NCBI GenBank assembly: GCA_003508835.1
Contig: PUFA01000313.1
Location: forward strand, 744,001-808,000
DNA length: 64,000 bases
Direction: 5' to 3'
Source: Eonycteris spelaea
Taxonomy: Eukaryota > Chordata > Mammalia > Chiroptera > Pteropodidae
Shown here piece after piece: positions 48,727 through 59,690 of this stretch. Position 1 is the first letter of the stretch; each line of letters starts with the position of its first letter. Made by a program: the position numbers and the translations under genes. The notes under the pieces are model-generated. The model was given only the letters and a program-made list of their open reading frames with translations, ran no database searches and had not been told where the DNA came from.

Positions 48727-49905
48727 ATGGCTTTGGCTGGAGGCGGTGACTGCGAGGGCAGCATGGGTGGCAGACCGGCCTCTCCAGTGGCCCTTCCTGA
48801 TCTAGGTGATTGGTGGCACTGTGAGAGAGTGGCAAATCAATTGTGTGTAAGAATATCATGGAGATGCTGGGACAGAATGAAGACCACTAGCCGTGGAAGT
48901 TGGTCATCCCGAGCCAAGACAGGTTCTATAAGGTCCTGACAGTAGAACAGTAAGCCAAGGCTTTCTATGATGATTTGATGCACAGGACTGAAAAACATCA
49001 TGGAGGGAAAAACTGTTGAGGTCCCAACCTGTGATTTTGTGACCCCTGGTGGTCTAAGACCCCTTTTAGACTTGGTCCTGTTTGAGGGCATCTCGGTGTT
49101 CTATAGCCAGGAGATCAGGGATATGTTCTATCTGCACCTCTTTGTGGATACCAACTCTGATGTCATGCTGTTGAGAAGAGTTCTCCGAGACATGAACCGT
49201 GGAAGGGACCTGGAGCAGATCCTGACCCAATACACCACCTTCGTGAAGCTAGCCTTCGAGGAGTTCTGCTTGCCGATGAAGAAATATGTTGACATGATAA
49301 TCCCTTTGGTAATGACAATACGGTTGCCACTAATCTGATTGTGCAACACATCTAGGACATTCTGAATGGTAACATCTGCAAGTGGCACCATGGAGGGTCC
49401 AATGGGTGGAGCTACAAGAGAACGTTTCTCGAACCAGGAGACCATCCGGAGGTGCTGACCCCGGGTGGCAGAGATCCCACTGAAGAGCAGTGCTTGGACT
49501 CCCTTAGGTCCCCCAAGAGACGGCCGCCTGCCCCTGAAAATGCACTGTCGCTTCCTGTCTGGCTCCAATACTGCCAGAAGCGTTTGGGTCAGGGTGTTCC
49601 TCATTAACACGAGGAACCCAGATGTGTCATACCAACTCACTTTGATGGGACACTGGCAGACATTCCTGGTGTTCGCATTTGCTTTTTCGCATTACGGAGG
49701 GTTAAGTCTCTAGGTCACTGGGAAGCCTTCCAGACTCTGTGATGAACCTGTGGTATCTACTTCCAGAAGGAACACAAGTCACATATTTTTGGGAATACTG
49801 AGGAAACAGCCTGGACACTGGCTATTTTAGTGTTTTTGACAGTGATTTCACAGAGAGAGACTTTCTACTGTGATCTGGTTGTCACACACATTTACATAAA
49901 ACTGA
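48727..49905 (+). pseudogene. UCK1: Processed pseudogene of uridine-cytidine kinase 1
   Basis: An intronless, broken copy of UCK1, whose parent phosphorylates uridine and cytidine to UMP and CMP in the pyrimidine salvage pathway. The start region (48727) reads MALAGGGDCEG, close to the parental N-terminus. The best frame (49000-49338) holds [41 protein letters not shown] and AFEEFCLP, in parental order. The stop-like end is at 49481-49483, and the 3-prime UTR seems to run to about 49905. Damage: a TAG and a frameshift soon after the start destroy the ATP-binding P-loop; about 38 bases are missing near 48,950; codons are lost before LVLFEG; and a frameshift follows near 49,305. No kinase can be made. 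No introns are seen, and the copy lies inside an L1. No clear A tail remains. The 170-residue minus frame at 49128-49640 is the antisense of this copy. Confidence 0.92.
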
Positions 49906-49914
49906 AAGTGGGAA

Positions 49915-50482
49915 CAAATAATACTTCCCTTTTTATATGTTAAAGAAAATTTAAAGCTGAATTACTTCCAAATTTGATAAAAATTATAATCCCAGAGATT
50001 CAAGAAGCTCAATAAAACCCAAATAGGAGAATGAAAAAAAAAAAAAAACAGACCAAAGCACAACTTAATCAAATTGTTGGGAATCAGTGATAAAGGTAAA
50101 TCTTTACATATCACCAGAGAAAAAGATGCATTAGATACAGCAGAATAAAAATAAAAATGGTTGCAAACTTGTCCTCAGATTCAATGCAAACTAGATACAT
50201 TGGAATGACATCATTAAAGTACTAAAAACATAAACTCCTCTCAATCTAGAATTCCATACTCAGTGAAAAATATCTTTCAAAACTGAAAACAAAATAGACT
50301 TTTTCAGGAAAAAAAAACACTGAGGCAATTTATCACCTACAAACTGGCACTACAAAAACTGTTGAAGGTATTCTGTAGACAGGAAGAAAATCATACCAGA
50401 TGAAAATACGGATCCATGCAAAGGAATAAAAAGCACTGAAAATGCTAAATATGTGAGTAAACAATTTTTAAATTTTTTTAAA
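49915..50482 (+). mobile_element. L1 ORF1-ORF2 region, right half of the interrupted copy
   Basis: 'gaattacttccaaatttgat' near 49959, 'attcaagaagctcaataaaa' near 49998, 'caatctagaattccatactc' near 50241 and 'accagatgaaaatacggatc' near 50395 match L1 in order. The run of A at 50034-50048 is internal to the L1, not a pseudogene tail. It continues the left half beyond the UCK1 copy. Confidence 0.85.
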
Positions 50483-50487
50483 AAGAT

Positions 50488-51160
50488 ATTTGAGAGCAAG
50501 ATGGCAGACTAGGTGGTCCCCCACTCATGTCCCCTCATAGCAACAATAATTTGGCGGACATCTACAGACAAAATATCTTTGTGGGAGCTTTAGGATTCAG
50601 GTAGGAGCTTTTTGAAACCATGCTGGAGCCCAAGACCAAGCAGGATGATATTGAGAAGGTGGGCCTGTGCCCAGGTGGGAGGATACCAACCATGGTCCCA
50701 GCCACAGACCCAGCTACAGCCCCATTTGGCCTCGGTCCTGCCAACAGCACCATCTGCCTAGTGACTCCCAAAATATCATGAGATTTACCTCCAGAATCCT
50801 AACCAGGTTCCCACAGTAAACACCAGAAACCTCCCCCCTTATGCTTCTAGTGGGAGTAAGGGGAAAGGAACCATTTTGAAATACACCAAAAGCATTCTGT
50901 TATATTTACAAAGGTTTTGCCCTAAGAAGAAACTAGTTAACCAGAGTCTAAACCACTGGGATATTATCAGAGACTGAAAGACCTAGGGAAAGGGAAGTAA
51001 CCAACTCCACACATTCTAGTCAACCTGTTCCTTCTAAGGGGGTAGAAAATTTGAGCAACTCATAGGAAGTTCACCATTCAGGGCACAGGGTTACTAAAAG
51101 ACTGTTGTTAATTCTGCCTAGAGGACAAACATATGACTCTCCCTCTAAGGAATGTAGATG
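50488..51160 (+). mobile_element. L1 5-prime UTR segment of another element
   Basis: 'gagcaagatggcagactagg' at 50493 is a typical L1 5-prime start, and it follows the older L1 abruptly. 'gggatattatcagagactga' near 50959 is also of L1M 5-prime-UTR type. It contains a GC-richer block (50,600-50,770) that gives a small minus frame (50562-50771), which is not a gene. No ORF1 follows, so this is truncated or a different 5-prime copy. The right limit is unclear. Confidence 0.65.
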
Positions 51161-51180
51161 TACCAAGAGAGTCTAGCCAT
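51161..51180. repeat. Direct repeat, copy 1 (20 bp)
   Basis: 'taccaagagagtctagccat', matched by 51511-51530 with two differences. Copies are exactly 350 bases apart. Confidence 0.9.
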
Positions 51181-51510
51181 CAGCTATGAGCAGGGATCTC
51201 GTCAAGACAGAGAGTCAGCACGAGGGAAGTCAAGCACTACGCAGCCAATATGGAACCATGGGACTGAGTTTCATCAGCTAGACTCGTGGTGAGACTGAAT
51301 GAACACAAAGCAGAACCCTAATTCTTAACCCTAAGCCCTATGAGGTTAATGGAAAGGTAACAAGTCAGAAATATATAAACAGGGATATAAAACAAGGATC
51401 CAGTTACTGAAAATGGAGTATAAGATAGCAATGTAATAACCAGGGTGACCATGCAGTCAGAGAGCTCCAGCATTAGTAAACAGGAAAGCACTCTTTCAAG
51501 AGCATATTCA

Positions 51511-51530
51511 TACCAAGAGGGTCCAGCCAT
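51511..51530. repeat. Direct repeat, copy 2 (20 bp)
   Basis: 'taccaagagggtccagccat'; see 51161-51180. Sequence before both copies is also weakly alike, which suggests a decayed longer duplication. Confidence 0.9.
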
Positions 51531-51539
51531 AGGCAGTCA

Positions 51540-52700
51540 TTCATCTGGAAGGGTCAGATTCAGAAATAAGGATGATATGATTTTACTTCCTTCAGTTCCT
51601 GAGGCTCAGACTTAATTGGCAGGTTTAATTAGAAGACATTTTGTGTTTTCCTTCCTTTTTACAGAATATATGTGATTAAATGTCATGCAACTCAGGATCT
51701 CCATATGCACCTTAGTTTGAGCCTTCTCAGTTTCCATCAATTGTAACTAAAGAAGTGATTCTCAAACGACTTATCCAAGGGAAAAGTGAGCCTCCACCTC
51801 AATAAACTTATGAGTGGACAATGCAAGACTGCTCTCAGAGAGTGGGACCATGAGATAATAAAATCAGCACACAATGGGTCACAGCAGAGACACATTAAAC
51901 CATTTTTAGGTGAATCTAACTCCCAGGCCTTTAGACTTGACTGAAAATAATTAATACGTATACAAAAGGAATTAGCCCCTGACACACAGAAGTGTAGAAA
52001 AGAGAGTATCTCTAATGCTGAGGTTGAAGGCCGAACACTGGCCTCTAGTTAATTCACTAAAGTTATGCCTCTCAGTAAACTTCTCTTGGCAACGCTGAAA
52101 AATCAAGTAATGCTATCCATGAAAATACACACACACACCTTCCTGACACCCTTATTTGACACAAGAGCAATATACTTTATGAACAGTAGGTCACAAATGT
52201 TAGTTTTTACACTCACCTGTTGGACTGTCATTTTCAAAGGCTGACTGACATCTACAACTCTTAATTTTGGGATGTTAAACACTCAGGGTAATAGTACTGG
52301 GGCCTTAGAAATAACGAAATGAGTTAAGTGAAGATACTGTCAAGCACCCTTTGGCTTCATTGTCTGAAGTTTGTGGCTCATAGTTTTCCTTTAATTAAAC
52401 TCTGCTTGCTCTATTCAGCTATTTAAATTACACAGAATATGATGTTCTGTCAAATGCTCTTAAGGATAATGTAGAATTTCCCTCACTAATTTCCGTCTTT
52501 CATTCAACATTTCTGTTCCGTTAACACAATGAGAGGCAGGAAAATGAGGTTCTTTTCTGGTTGATTTCTTAGCAATATGAAGAGTGCAGTGCAAGCAACG
52601 TATGAACGGAAAATGAACTGTAAGGAAAGTTACCATGAAGACATCTACAGCTCTGATTTCTCATAACCCATCATGTTTTAGAAATTCAAAGGGTTTGTTT
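51540..52700. other. Plain stretch, no gene seen
   Basis: No gene. A (CA) patch lies near 52127-52138. No confident repeat was recognised. Confidence 0.5.
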
Positions 52701-53555
52701 GAAAAGGTTCAAGAGCTCCTACAAACCCGAAACCCCTCATTGAAAGCTAGCTCTCATCTCTGAGCAGGAGGGCGTACCTGAACTCATCAGAAGAGTGGAT
52801 TCACTGCAGCTTTCGGCTGAGATAGACAGCAGACACTCAGCTTGCCTTCGAGGGTCCTTGGTACACTTCACAGCCCCAAAGAAAGTGACCTAGCAAACTG
52901 GAGAATGGCTAAGTGGGGAAAGGTGAAAACCAGGCCATGCAAAATAAGTAATTAAGGGAGGAAAAAGGAGATCTTACACCAACAAGCACTGAAGAAGTCA
53001 TGGCCTTCACGCTGAAGGGAGATATTTTGTCTCTGTGTTAAATTTGAGGGCACAGATAACTAAGTTTGAGCACAGGAATAGCGATGAGAATTTTTGTTAA
53101 GCGTCTCTCTACTAATCAGCATAACAAATGTTCTATGATTTTACTACCTTTTTTTCATTTTTTCCCTGTTTCTTATTCTCTCTTCCTCTTCTTTAGCATT
53201 TTCCTGCCTACGGCTTTCTGGATTTCCTTCTCTGTGAGTCAGCCTCATCAGTGACCGGAGCCACCAGACCTAATTTAGCCCAGCTGGGGGTAATCAGACT
53301 AAACCAGGCACACCTGATTTGTATTACTAACTGCTTTATGGGAAAACATTGAAGAAGTTTTTAGAAATTTTCTAGACATGCTCAAGAACTGCATGCCCTG
53401 AGACTGGGCCCACTTTGGGGTCCATTGTCGGGTGGGAACAAAGTGTTCCTGAATTTTGAGCTACGGCCCTTGCTGGAGCAGAGATTTCAATAAATAACCT
53501 GGTACAAGATCCTGGGATTCCAAGTCAGAATTGCTGAGTTTTCTTATTCCTCGTT
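52700..53555. other. Less AT-rich block, unclassified
   Basis: More balanced base composition than the neighbours, with CpG-bearing patches such as 'ggagggcgtacctgaactca' near 52767 and 'ccattgtcgggtgggaacaa' near 53422. Near its right side 'tttcaataaataacctggta' holds an AATAAA. The layout could be a decayed LTR or an old unique element, but I found no terminal repeats or family. No open frame of interest. Confidence 0.45.
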
Positions 53556-53784
53556 CTGACACCATCTCCATGAAGGTAACCTTGTACAACCTCTCCCCCT
53601 GCACCTCAGTTTTCTCGTCCGAATTAAGAGAATTGACAGAGAAGGAGAGTAAGTTTCAACTTCTCTTACAATCACTGCAGATTGGAAATGGTTGCTTGGT
53701 TCATGGTGTTCTGAGGTAGTCTAACTGTCCTGGTTCAATGTTGTCACTGTCGTCTGTTCTATTTGCATTATATCATTAATAGCA

Positions 53785-54020
53785 GTGGTTAAGAACACTG
53801 GATTTGGAATCAAAGCTTTCTGGACCCACTTATCAACTGTGTAAGCATTAAAATGTTACTTAGCTTCTCTAAGCCTCTCTTTTCTCACCTGTGGAATGAG
53901 GAGAAAAATATAACCTACCTTCTACAGTTGCTGTAGAAATGCATTAGATCACTCATCTACAGTTCATAGCACAATGCCTTATAGTGCATAAGTCCATAGT
54001 ATATATAGCAATTATCTGCC
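53785..54020 (+). mobile_element. MIR SINE, near full length
   Basis: 'gcagtggttaagaacactgg' near 53783, 'cttagcttctctaagcctct' near 53859, 'acctaccttctacagttgct' near 53914 and 'ttcatagcacaatgccttat' near 53964 match MIR in order. Confidence 0.92.
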
Positions 54021-54639
54021 ATGGGCAGAGGATTGAGAAGTGATGCTTTACCAGTTACCATCCCTAGACCAAGTACTTTCTAAGGTGCTTTCCAGCTCTT
54101 GACTTATGTTTTTATGGATACCGAAACAGCACTGATTGAGGCTTAGTCACCTTAGCAGCATGTGTGATGGAAATTGTGGTAGGCCTAAGTAGATGTTGAA
54201 AGTTTTCCTTGATTGGCTATTTCAGTTCAGTTTGTCATCTAGTTTTTGGAATTCTTTTAACTAGGCATGTCTCCCACTCAAGAAGCAATTAAACCAGAAG
54301 ATAAAAAAAACAGGCAATCATGTGGAACTCAAAGATTAACTTTACATTAAACTGATTTATATCAGTTGATTTATAATTAAACTGATTATATCTTTTTATC
54401 TCTTTAATGAATCTAGTATTTTTATGGTTTGGTGCAGTTACCACTTTCAAGTCAAACAATTCTAACTCTTACCCTTCTATAGATTCTGGAAAAATCAAGC
54501 ATTCAACGTATTTTTGTAATGCCTATGCACTCAGGCATTGTTATACCAACTAAAGACTCAAAAACATACAAGACATGGCTCTTAGAGCAAAAGAGCACAG
54601 AATCTGAAAGAGAAGTTCTAGCAGAATTCTTAAGTTTTT

Positions 54640-55080
54640 CCAGCTCTGATTCCATATGTTTAACATATTAGTCCTTTACCCCCTATGGTCAGTATTACCC
54701 ATATCCAGTTCCCTTTTCCTCTCTAGGCACAGGGTTAACTGCATTCTCACTCTCCCTTACAGGCAGATGGGAACATGTGATTAAGTCTAGCTAATGAAAT
54801 ATGCATGGAAAAATTATGTGTCACCCCCTCCAAGGAAGTTAAGATTAGGTGAAAGTGTCCATGCTTTTTCTTTCCCAGACATTGGTGTTCTGGAAGCTGC
54901 CCCCCCCCCAGCAGAAATGGTAGCATTAAAAGGTGGACCAGTCATTGAGCTGTGAACCTGACATTCCTAACCTGTCTCGCTGCCTATTTATGTGGGATAT
55001 GTAAATTGAACAAAATATAAGCCCTTGCTGTGTTAAATCACTGAGATTTTTAACTGTAGCATAGTACAGACTACACTTAA
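54640..55080 (+). mobile_element. LTR-like mammalian repeat
   Basis: The right part 'tgctgtgttaaatcactgag' near 55027 followed by 'taactgtagcatagtacaga' is the decayed form of a common LTR end (gttgtgttaagccactgagat ... gcagcataacctagc). The middle 'gggaacatgtgattaagtct' near 54769 and 'gctaatgaaatatgcatgga' near 54791 fit the upstream part. A 10-C run lies at 54900-54909. Exact family and left end uncertain. Confidence 0.65.
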
Positions 55081-55084
55081 CTTT

Positions 55085-56335
55085 TTTGTTTTAAATTAAG
55101 GCTTCCAACCACAGAGAGAACATACTCTCACCTATGCATAGTAAGTCCCTTCTCTTCATTTAACTAAATATTTGAGGTTGAAGAATATTTAAAACATCAT
55201 TTCTGCAATATGGAGCACAAGCTAAAACACCGAGAAAATTTCAGTCTAATCACCAAATTCATCTCTGTCCTACCTATATTTTATACACAGCAGTGCTTTT
55301 ATATAATTGCTCAGCTTATCTGCTAAAGCTAGTAAATTGTGTGAATTATTTTTAGTACATTTAGTACTAAAGTGGGCATATTTTGTGTCACGATAAATAA
55401 ATCTAATTCTTCAAATCCTTTTTTTTAAAATGCTATTTTTACTTACTTTTAGAGTCAAGAAATACCTGCATTGATAATACAGGGCTTGGTTATGAGTTGA
55501 CTTGAGAGTTTAATACAACATCACTAGTCTCCAGATCACGACCACATCCAAGGTCATTTCTTCTGTAGCATATTTGACACATGTTGTTATAAGCCACTGC
55601 AATTGATTTCTCAGTATTATTAAGATAATAGTACTCTTTTATGATTAGAAAATTTCTGAGTATTCAAAATTTTGACCACTGTTTTTTATTAATAAAATTT
55701 TTTGGCTTGAGACTAGTTAATTAAATCAAATAAGTTTCAATTTATGGTTCAACAATATGTCATATACATATGACATTGCGTGTTCACCGCCCAAAGTTAG
55801 ATTTCCTTCTATCACCAAATATTTGAACTCTTTTGACCACTATTTTACAAAGAAAGATATAAATGTATAAGTAATTTGTAAATGTTAAAGATAGAGATAT
55901 CCACTATTTTTTGCATACTAAAAAGTGATGTGATAAGTTTTAAAATACATTTACAGTTCATGTTGATTTTTGCATGTGTTTATAATCGATAAAAGACCAA
56001 ACGAAATTAGTGATTTTCTTTTTATGATTGTTTCTCTTATGTACCTGGTATATATCTACATAAAATCAAACTCCAGGTGGAAATGGAAACATTCAATAAA
56101 ATGCTTGTGTATTTTGCTTCTCCATACCACCACATGACTATTCAGACACATTTGTGCAGTTGGTAATGTTCTAAACTTTTATAGTCAACTCATGAAACTC
56201 ACAACCTAGTTTTGTATATGTGACCGGAAACTAGAAATCAATCCACAGCCAAGCTCATACCTTTATTAAAGCCCTTATTGCCTTATATCAAAGTAAACCC
56301 TATGTATACAGGTCTCTCTTTATGTGGATAGTATG
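55085..56335. other. AT-rich stretch, no gene seen
   Basis: No gene or confident repeat recognised. Confidence 0.55.
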
Positions 56336-56339
56336 AGCT

Positions 56340-56855
56340 CCTTGAGTTTCGCCTAGTATCTGTCTCTACCTTCAGTACGCCCCCACCTCACCAGAAGTAT
56401 TTTCCTGCCCTGCAGCCAGTAATCTACAACACTTTAATGGTCTTCTTGTAACAAGAGGTGTAAGGTCCAAGCTCCTAATCAGCCATTCAAGTTCCTCTAA
56501 GATCTGGTCTTTGGCTCCCCCTCCAGGTCCAGATATTATTCTCCTGCCCCCAACCAAACCCCCTATGTGAAGTCCATCAAAGCGTGGGCCACAAATTAAC
56601 CCTATGAGATTTGGCTTGATGTCACCTCTCAGGGAAGCCTTCTTCAACTCGAGTAGGATTGGAGGCCCCTCTTTGGTAGTCATTTAACACCCAGCACTTA
56701 TCCCCTCCACGGCACTTATTTCAGTTCATAACAATTGTCTATTTGTCTATTTTCTCCATGAAGGCTGGGAGCTCTTTGAGAGCAGAAACCCTTGCTTATT
56801 TTTTGTGCTTCTCCAGTTCCTAGCAGTGATCCTGGGTGTGGTAGTATGAGGAAGA
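56340..56855 (+). mobile_element. L2 LINE 3-prime end, about 0.5 kb
   Basis: One of the longest sense L2 copies here: 'aaggtccaagctcctaatca' near 56462, 'cattcaagttcctctaagat' near 56484, 'gatgtcacctctcagggaag' near 56617, and 'gaaggctgggagctctttga' near 56760, in consensus order. The 103-residue minus frame 56372-56683 lies wholly inside and is not a gene. Confidence 0.92.
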
Positions 56856-56859
56856 GAGA

Positions 56860-57780
56860 TGGAATTGAGCCTTGCTTAACATTTGGTAGTCATAGCCTGA
56901 AAAACACATAGCCAATGGTGTGCTGAAACCAGATCACACCAGCTTGTGAGGGCCAAATGTGTACATTTCTTCCCAAGTCTACATACAGCAGCTTGAAATT
57001 GGCTATGGTAGCTGAAAACACTACAGAAATTAATAAATGGTACAAATCAAAGTTTTTAAATTTTTCTTTCAGAGATCTAGTTGTCTCCCTTTACCACCAC
57101 ATCACTGGAAAACATTTGTCTACTTTGGTAAAGAGGCAAATTGTCCAAACGTATCATGAATTCAAGCAAGATAGCTCAGGTACTTAAATTTTGAAAAATA
57201 GAAATAACTTTTTTCTCATTTAAAATATAATGCTTTCCCATTCACAGCTTTGTGACTGGTTTGAGAAGGATTTGTAGTTTTCTTTAGTAATGATTGCCTA
57301 AGAACCTGAGTAATCGATGATTCTATGTATAGTAACTATGATAATTTTGTTAATTTCATCATCTTAATAACTTAGTTGTGCAGAAATTTCCTAAATATTA
57401 GCATATATTTTGGTGAGTGGTGGTAGTTAAGAAAAATGGGAAAGTACATATATTTAGTCCTAACAAAAAACAGTCAGTCTGTACCCAACCGGCTATTTCT
57501 AAAACATCCTTCAAATAGAAATTTCAAAGGCCAAGAGGCCTACTAGTTAGCAGTTTGCATAGCTCTTAAAGTACCCATTTCTTAAGTTGTGCTATAAAAA
57601 TTATGAAAATATCAGATGGGACTGATCTGATCAGGAATTTTAGTGGAAATGATCCTCTCCCTATCATTTTCATGGCATATAAATAGACTCAGAAAAGGAT
57701 CAGGTAAAATGAATAATTTCAAACTAAGAAATATATAAGAAATCTCCTAGGGAATCATAATGGCTAAGTATTTGTGATGA
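56860..57780. other. Plain stretch; a 76-residue frame of unknown nature
   Basis: The plus frame 56957-57187 has an ordinary amino-acid mix without a recognised domain. It ends in tacttaaat and shows no splice context. Probably chance. Confidence 0.5.
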
Positions 57781-57785
57781 TATAG

Positions 57786-57965
57786 TTCAGTAGTTCCCAA
57801 ACACCACTGGTGCTGGTTGGCCTAAAAAGTGTCAGAATTACCTAGGGAGCTGGTTAACATCTTCCTGTACCCAATAAAAAGAAGTTCTATGGTAAGCCTT
57901 GGGAATCTATATTTTTAACAAGTTCCCCAGATAATTCTAGTACAGTGATTGAAGGCACTAGTGTA
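57786..57965 (+). mobile_element. MER5-like hAT element
   Basis: 'cagtagttcccaaacaccac' near 57788 is the left terminal repeat (cagtggttctcaaac). 'gtcagaattacctagggagc' near 57832 and 'aacaagttccccagataatt' near 57918 match the body in order. Terminal inverted repeat at the right end is decayed. Confidence 0.8.
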
Positions 57966-57969
57966 GTTT

Positions 57970-59040
57970 TGTTACCCTATGTCCCCTCTTGCAAACATTT
58001 GTTTTAGTTTGCAAGTTTGTCTTTTACTTTAAAACATATGCCCTCCAATCTGAGTAATGGCCATGAAGAGAAGCCAGAATTCATCAGTAACATCAACAAA
58101 TAGCCAAAAAGGTTTTCACTATAGAATGCAAATTATTGTGCTTACACATGAAAAATGAATTGGGAAATGAAAGCAATTATCTCAATAGTTTAGCTTCCTT
58201 TCCCCCTTGAAATATTCTCTCTGATGACCTGTCCACATAATTAAAGGACAGGTGCTTTGATCATTGATTTTTCCAGATAATTTTCTTAATTCTTCTTTTT
58301 GAATATGTGAGACTGTTCTTAAATTTTAAAAAAAAAGTGATCAGAGGCATGGACTTTCTGTGGCTTTTCCTCTATGAATATCTTTGCTTATTACGTATGA
58401 TAGAACCACTCCTTAATGGTTTAAAAGCCATTTCAAACTGGGATTTTTTGGCACAATGGCAAGTTGGTGTGTGTGCAACTACTTAAACAGAAATAAATCT
58501 GCTTTGTGTATGAATATATGTGTGTGTATACACACACACACATACACACTTCTCTTTCAATTGCATATGTACCTTTGTTTTTTCTGAGCAGTTTTACTTA
58601 TCTCATTTGAGTTTGCCTTTGCATGCACCTCAGGAACTATATGTAGACTTCAAAAGTAGCAGATGGGCCCGCACAGGAGCTATGAGTCAATGTTCTGCTT
58701 TACTTTAGAATGTATCATTTCCTTAGAATATACACTTGTAACAGAAACACAGGGTATTTTCTTTAGCTCCCATGAGTACATAATCTTTCTCTTTTGTATT
58801 GGATTACACATTTTCTTTGAAAGAAAACCCGGAGTTTCTGTTTTTATAACCATAGATTTCTTACGCTACCTTGTTGTTGAATGCCTCCAAATGTCGTTAT
58901 AACCACATGTAATTCTCATCTTAATTCATAAGTCATTTAAAAAATTTATGCCAACATTTTGCACCCCTAGTAGTACCTTATTTCTGAAAAGAAAAGCATT
59001 AAGACTTAAACTCAAGGGTAATAATATTTAAATACAGGAA
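57970..59040. other. Plain stretch, no gene seen
   Basis: No gene. A GT/AC self-complementary patch lies at 58518-58548 ('tgtgtgtgtatacacacaca'). Frames 58520-58708 and 58663-58902 overlap each other and show no domain. Confidence 0.5.
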
Positions 59041-59055
59041 TTACTTAGACTATGG

Positions 59056-59098
59056 TGTTTGTTTGTTTGTTTGTTTGTTGTTTTGTTTTTGTTTTTAA
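59056..59098. repeat. (GTTT)n simple repeat
   Basis: 'gtttgtttgtttgtttgttt' with a decayed T-rich end. Confidence 0.95.
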
Positions 59099-59504
59099 TT
59101 CGGATCTTCATCATTGACTTTATCACCTTGGTTCTAATGCCTTGTCCAGAGCCACTCATTTAATTACTTTTTCAAAACATTCATAACACAACATGGCTAT
59201 AACCATATAGCCACTGGCCTTACTGGAATTCTAATGAAGATCACTTATAGTATTTGATCCAGCCTTCCTTTCTAAGTGTTACCATTAATTCAAATTAAAA
59301 TGTTATATTAATGTGCTTCCTGCCATACAGGGAAATGAAGACATCTTTTATTGACAGTGGGGATGATTTGAGATGATAAGGAGAGGAGTGTTACATTATC
59401 TTTATTTTCACAAAAACTCAAGTTGAAGATTAAAATAATCAGAATATTACAAATATTTTGGAACTTAAGACATGAATTAGATGCTAGTCATATAAATAAA
59501 TTTA

Positions 59505-59690
59505 CTATAGTAGAGTAGAAAGAGCCTTGTTGCAAAAGTGAAGAGCCTTGAATTCTGGTTTAGGTTCAGCTACTATCAAGCTGTGTGGCCTTGGGAAATC
59601 ATCTAATTTCTCTGGGCATCAGTTTCTTAGTCATGATATAAAGATATTGAATTGGATAATCCCTAAAGTCTCATGGAACTCTAATGATTT
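59505..59690 (+). mobile_element. MIR-family SINE
   Basis: 'gctgtgtggccttgggaaat' near 59580 and 'ctgggcatcagtttcttagt' near 59613 match the MIR core. The 3-prime side ('ggataatccctaaagtctca' near 59655) resembles the MIRb/MIR3-like end. Confidence 0.85.

Noticed and set aside
49128..49640. 170-residue minus frame, the longest open frame in the window
   Set aside because: It is the antisense of the UCK1 retrocopy, where the GC-rich parental sequence leaves few stops. No domain is visible.
50034..50048. A run as the poly-A tail of the UCK1 retrocopy, with AATAAA before it
   Set aside because: The surrounding phrases match the L1 ORF1-ORF2 region, so both the AATAAA and the A run belong to the L1.
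54500..54600. Weak L2-like end ('gcactcaggcattgttatac')
   Set aside because: Only one phrase resembles L2, so I did not annotate it.
56372..56683. 103-residue minus frame
   Set aside because: Lies wholly inside a sense L2 3-prime end.
56957..57187. 76-residue frame as a possible conserved exon
   Set aside because: I could not match it to any family and saw no splice context; too little support.
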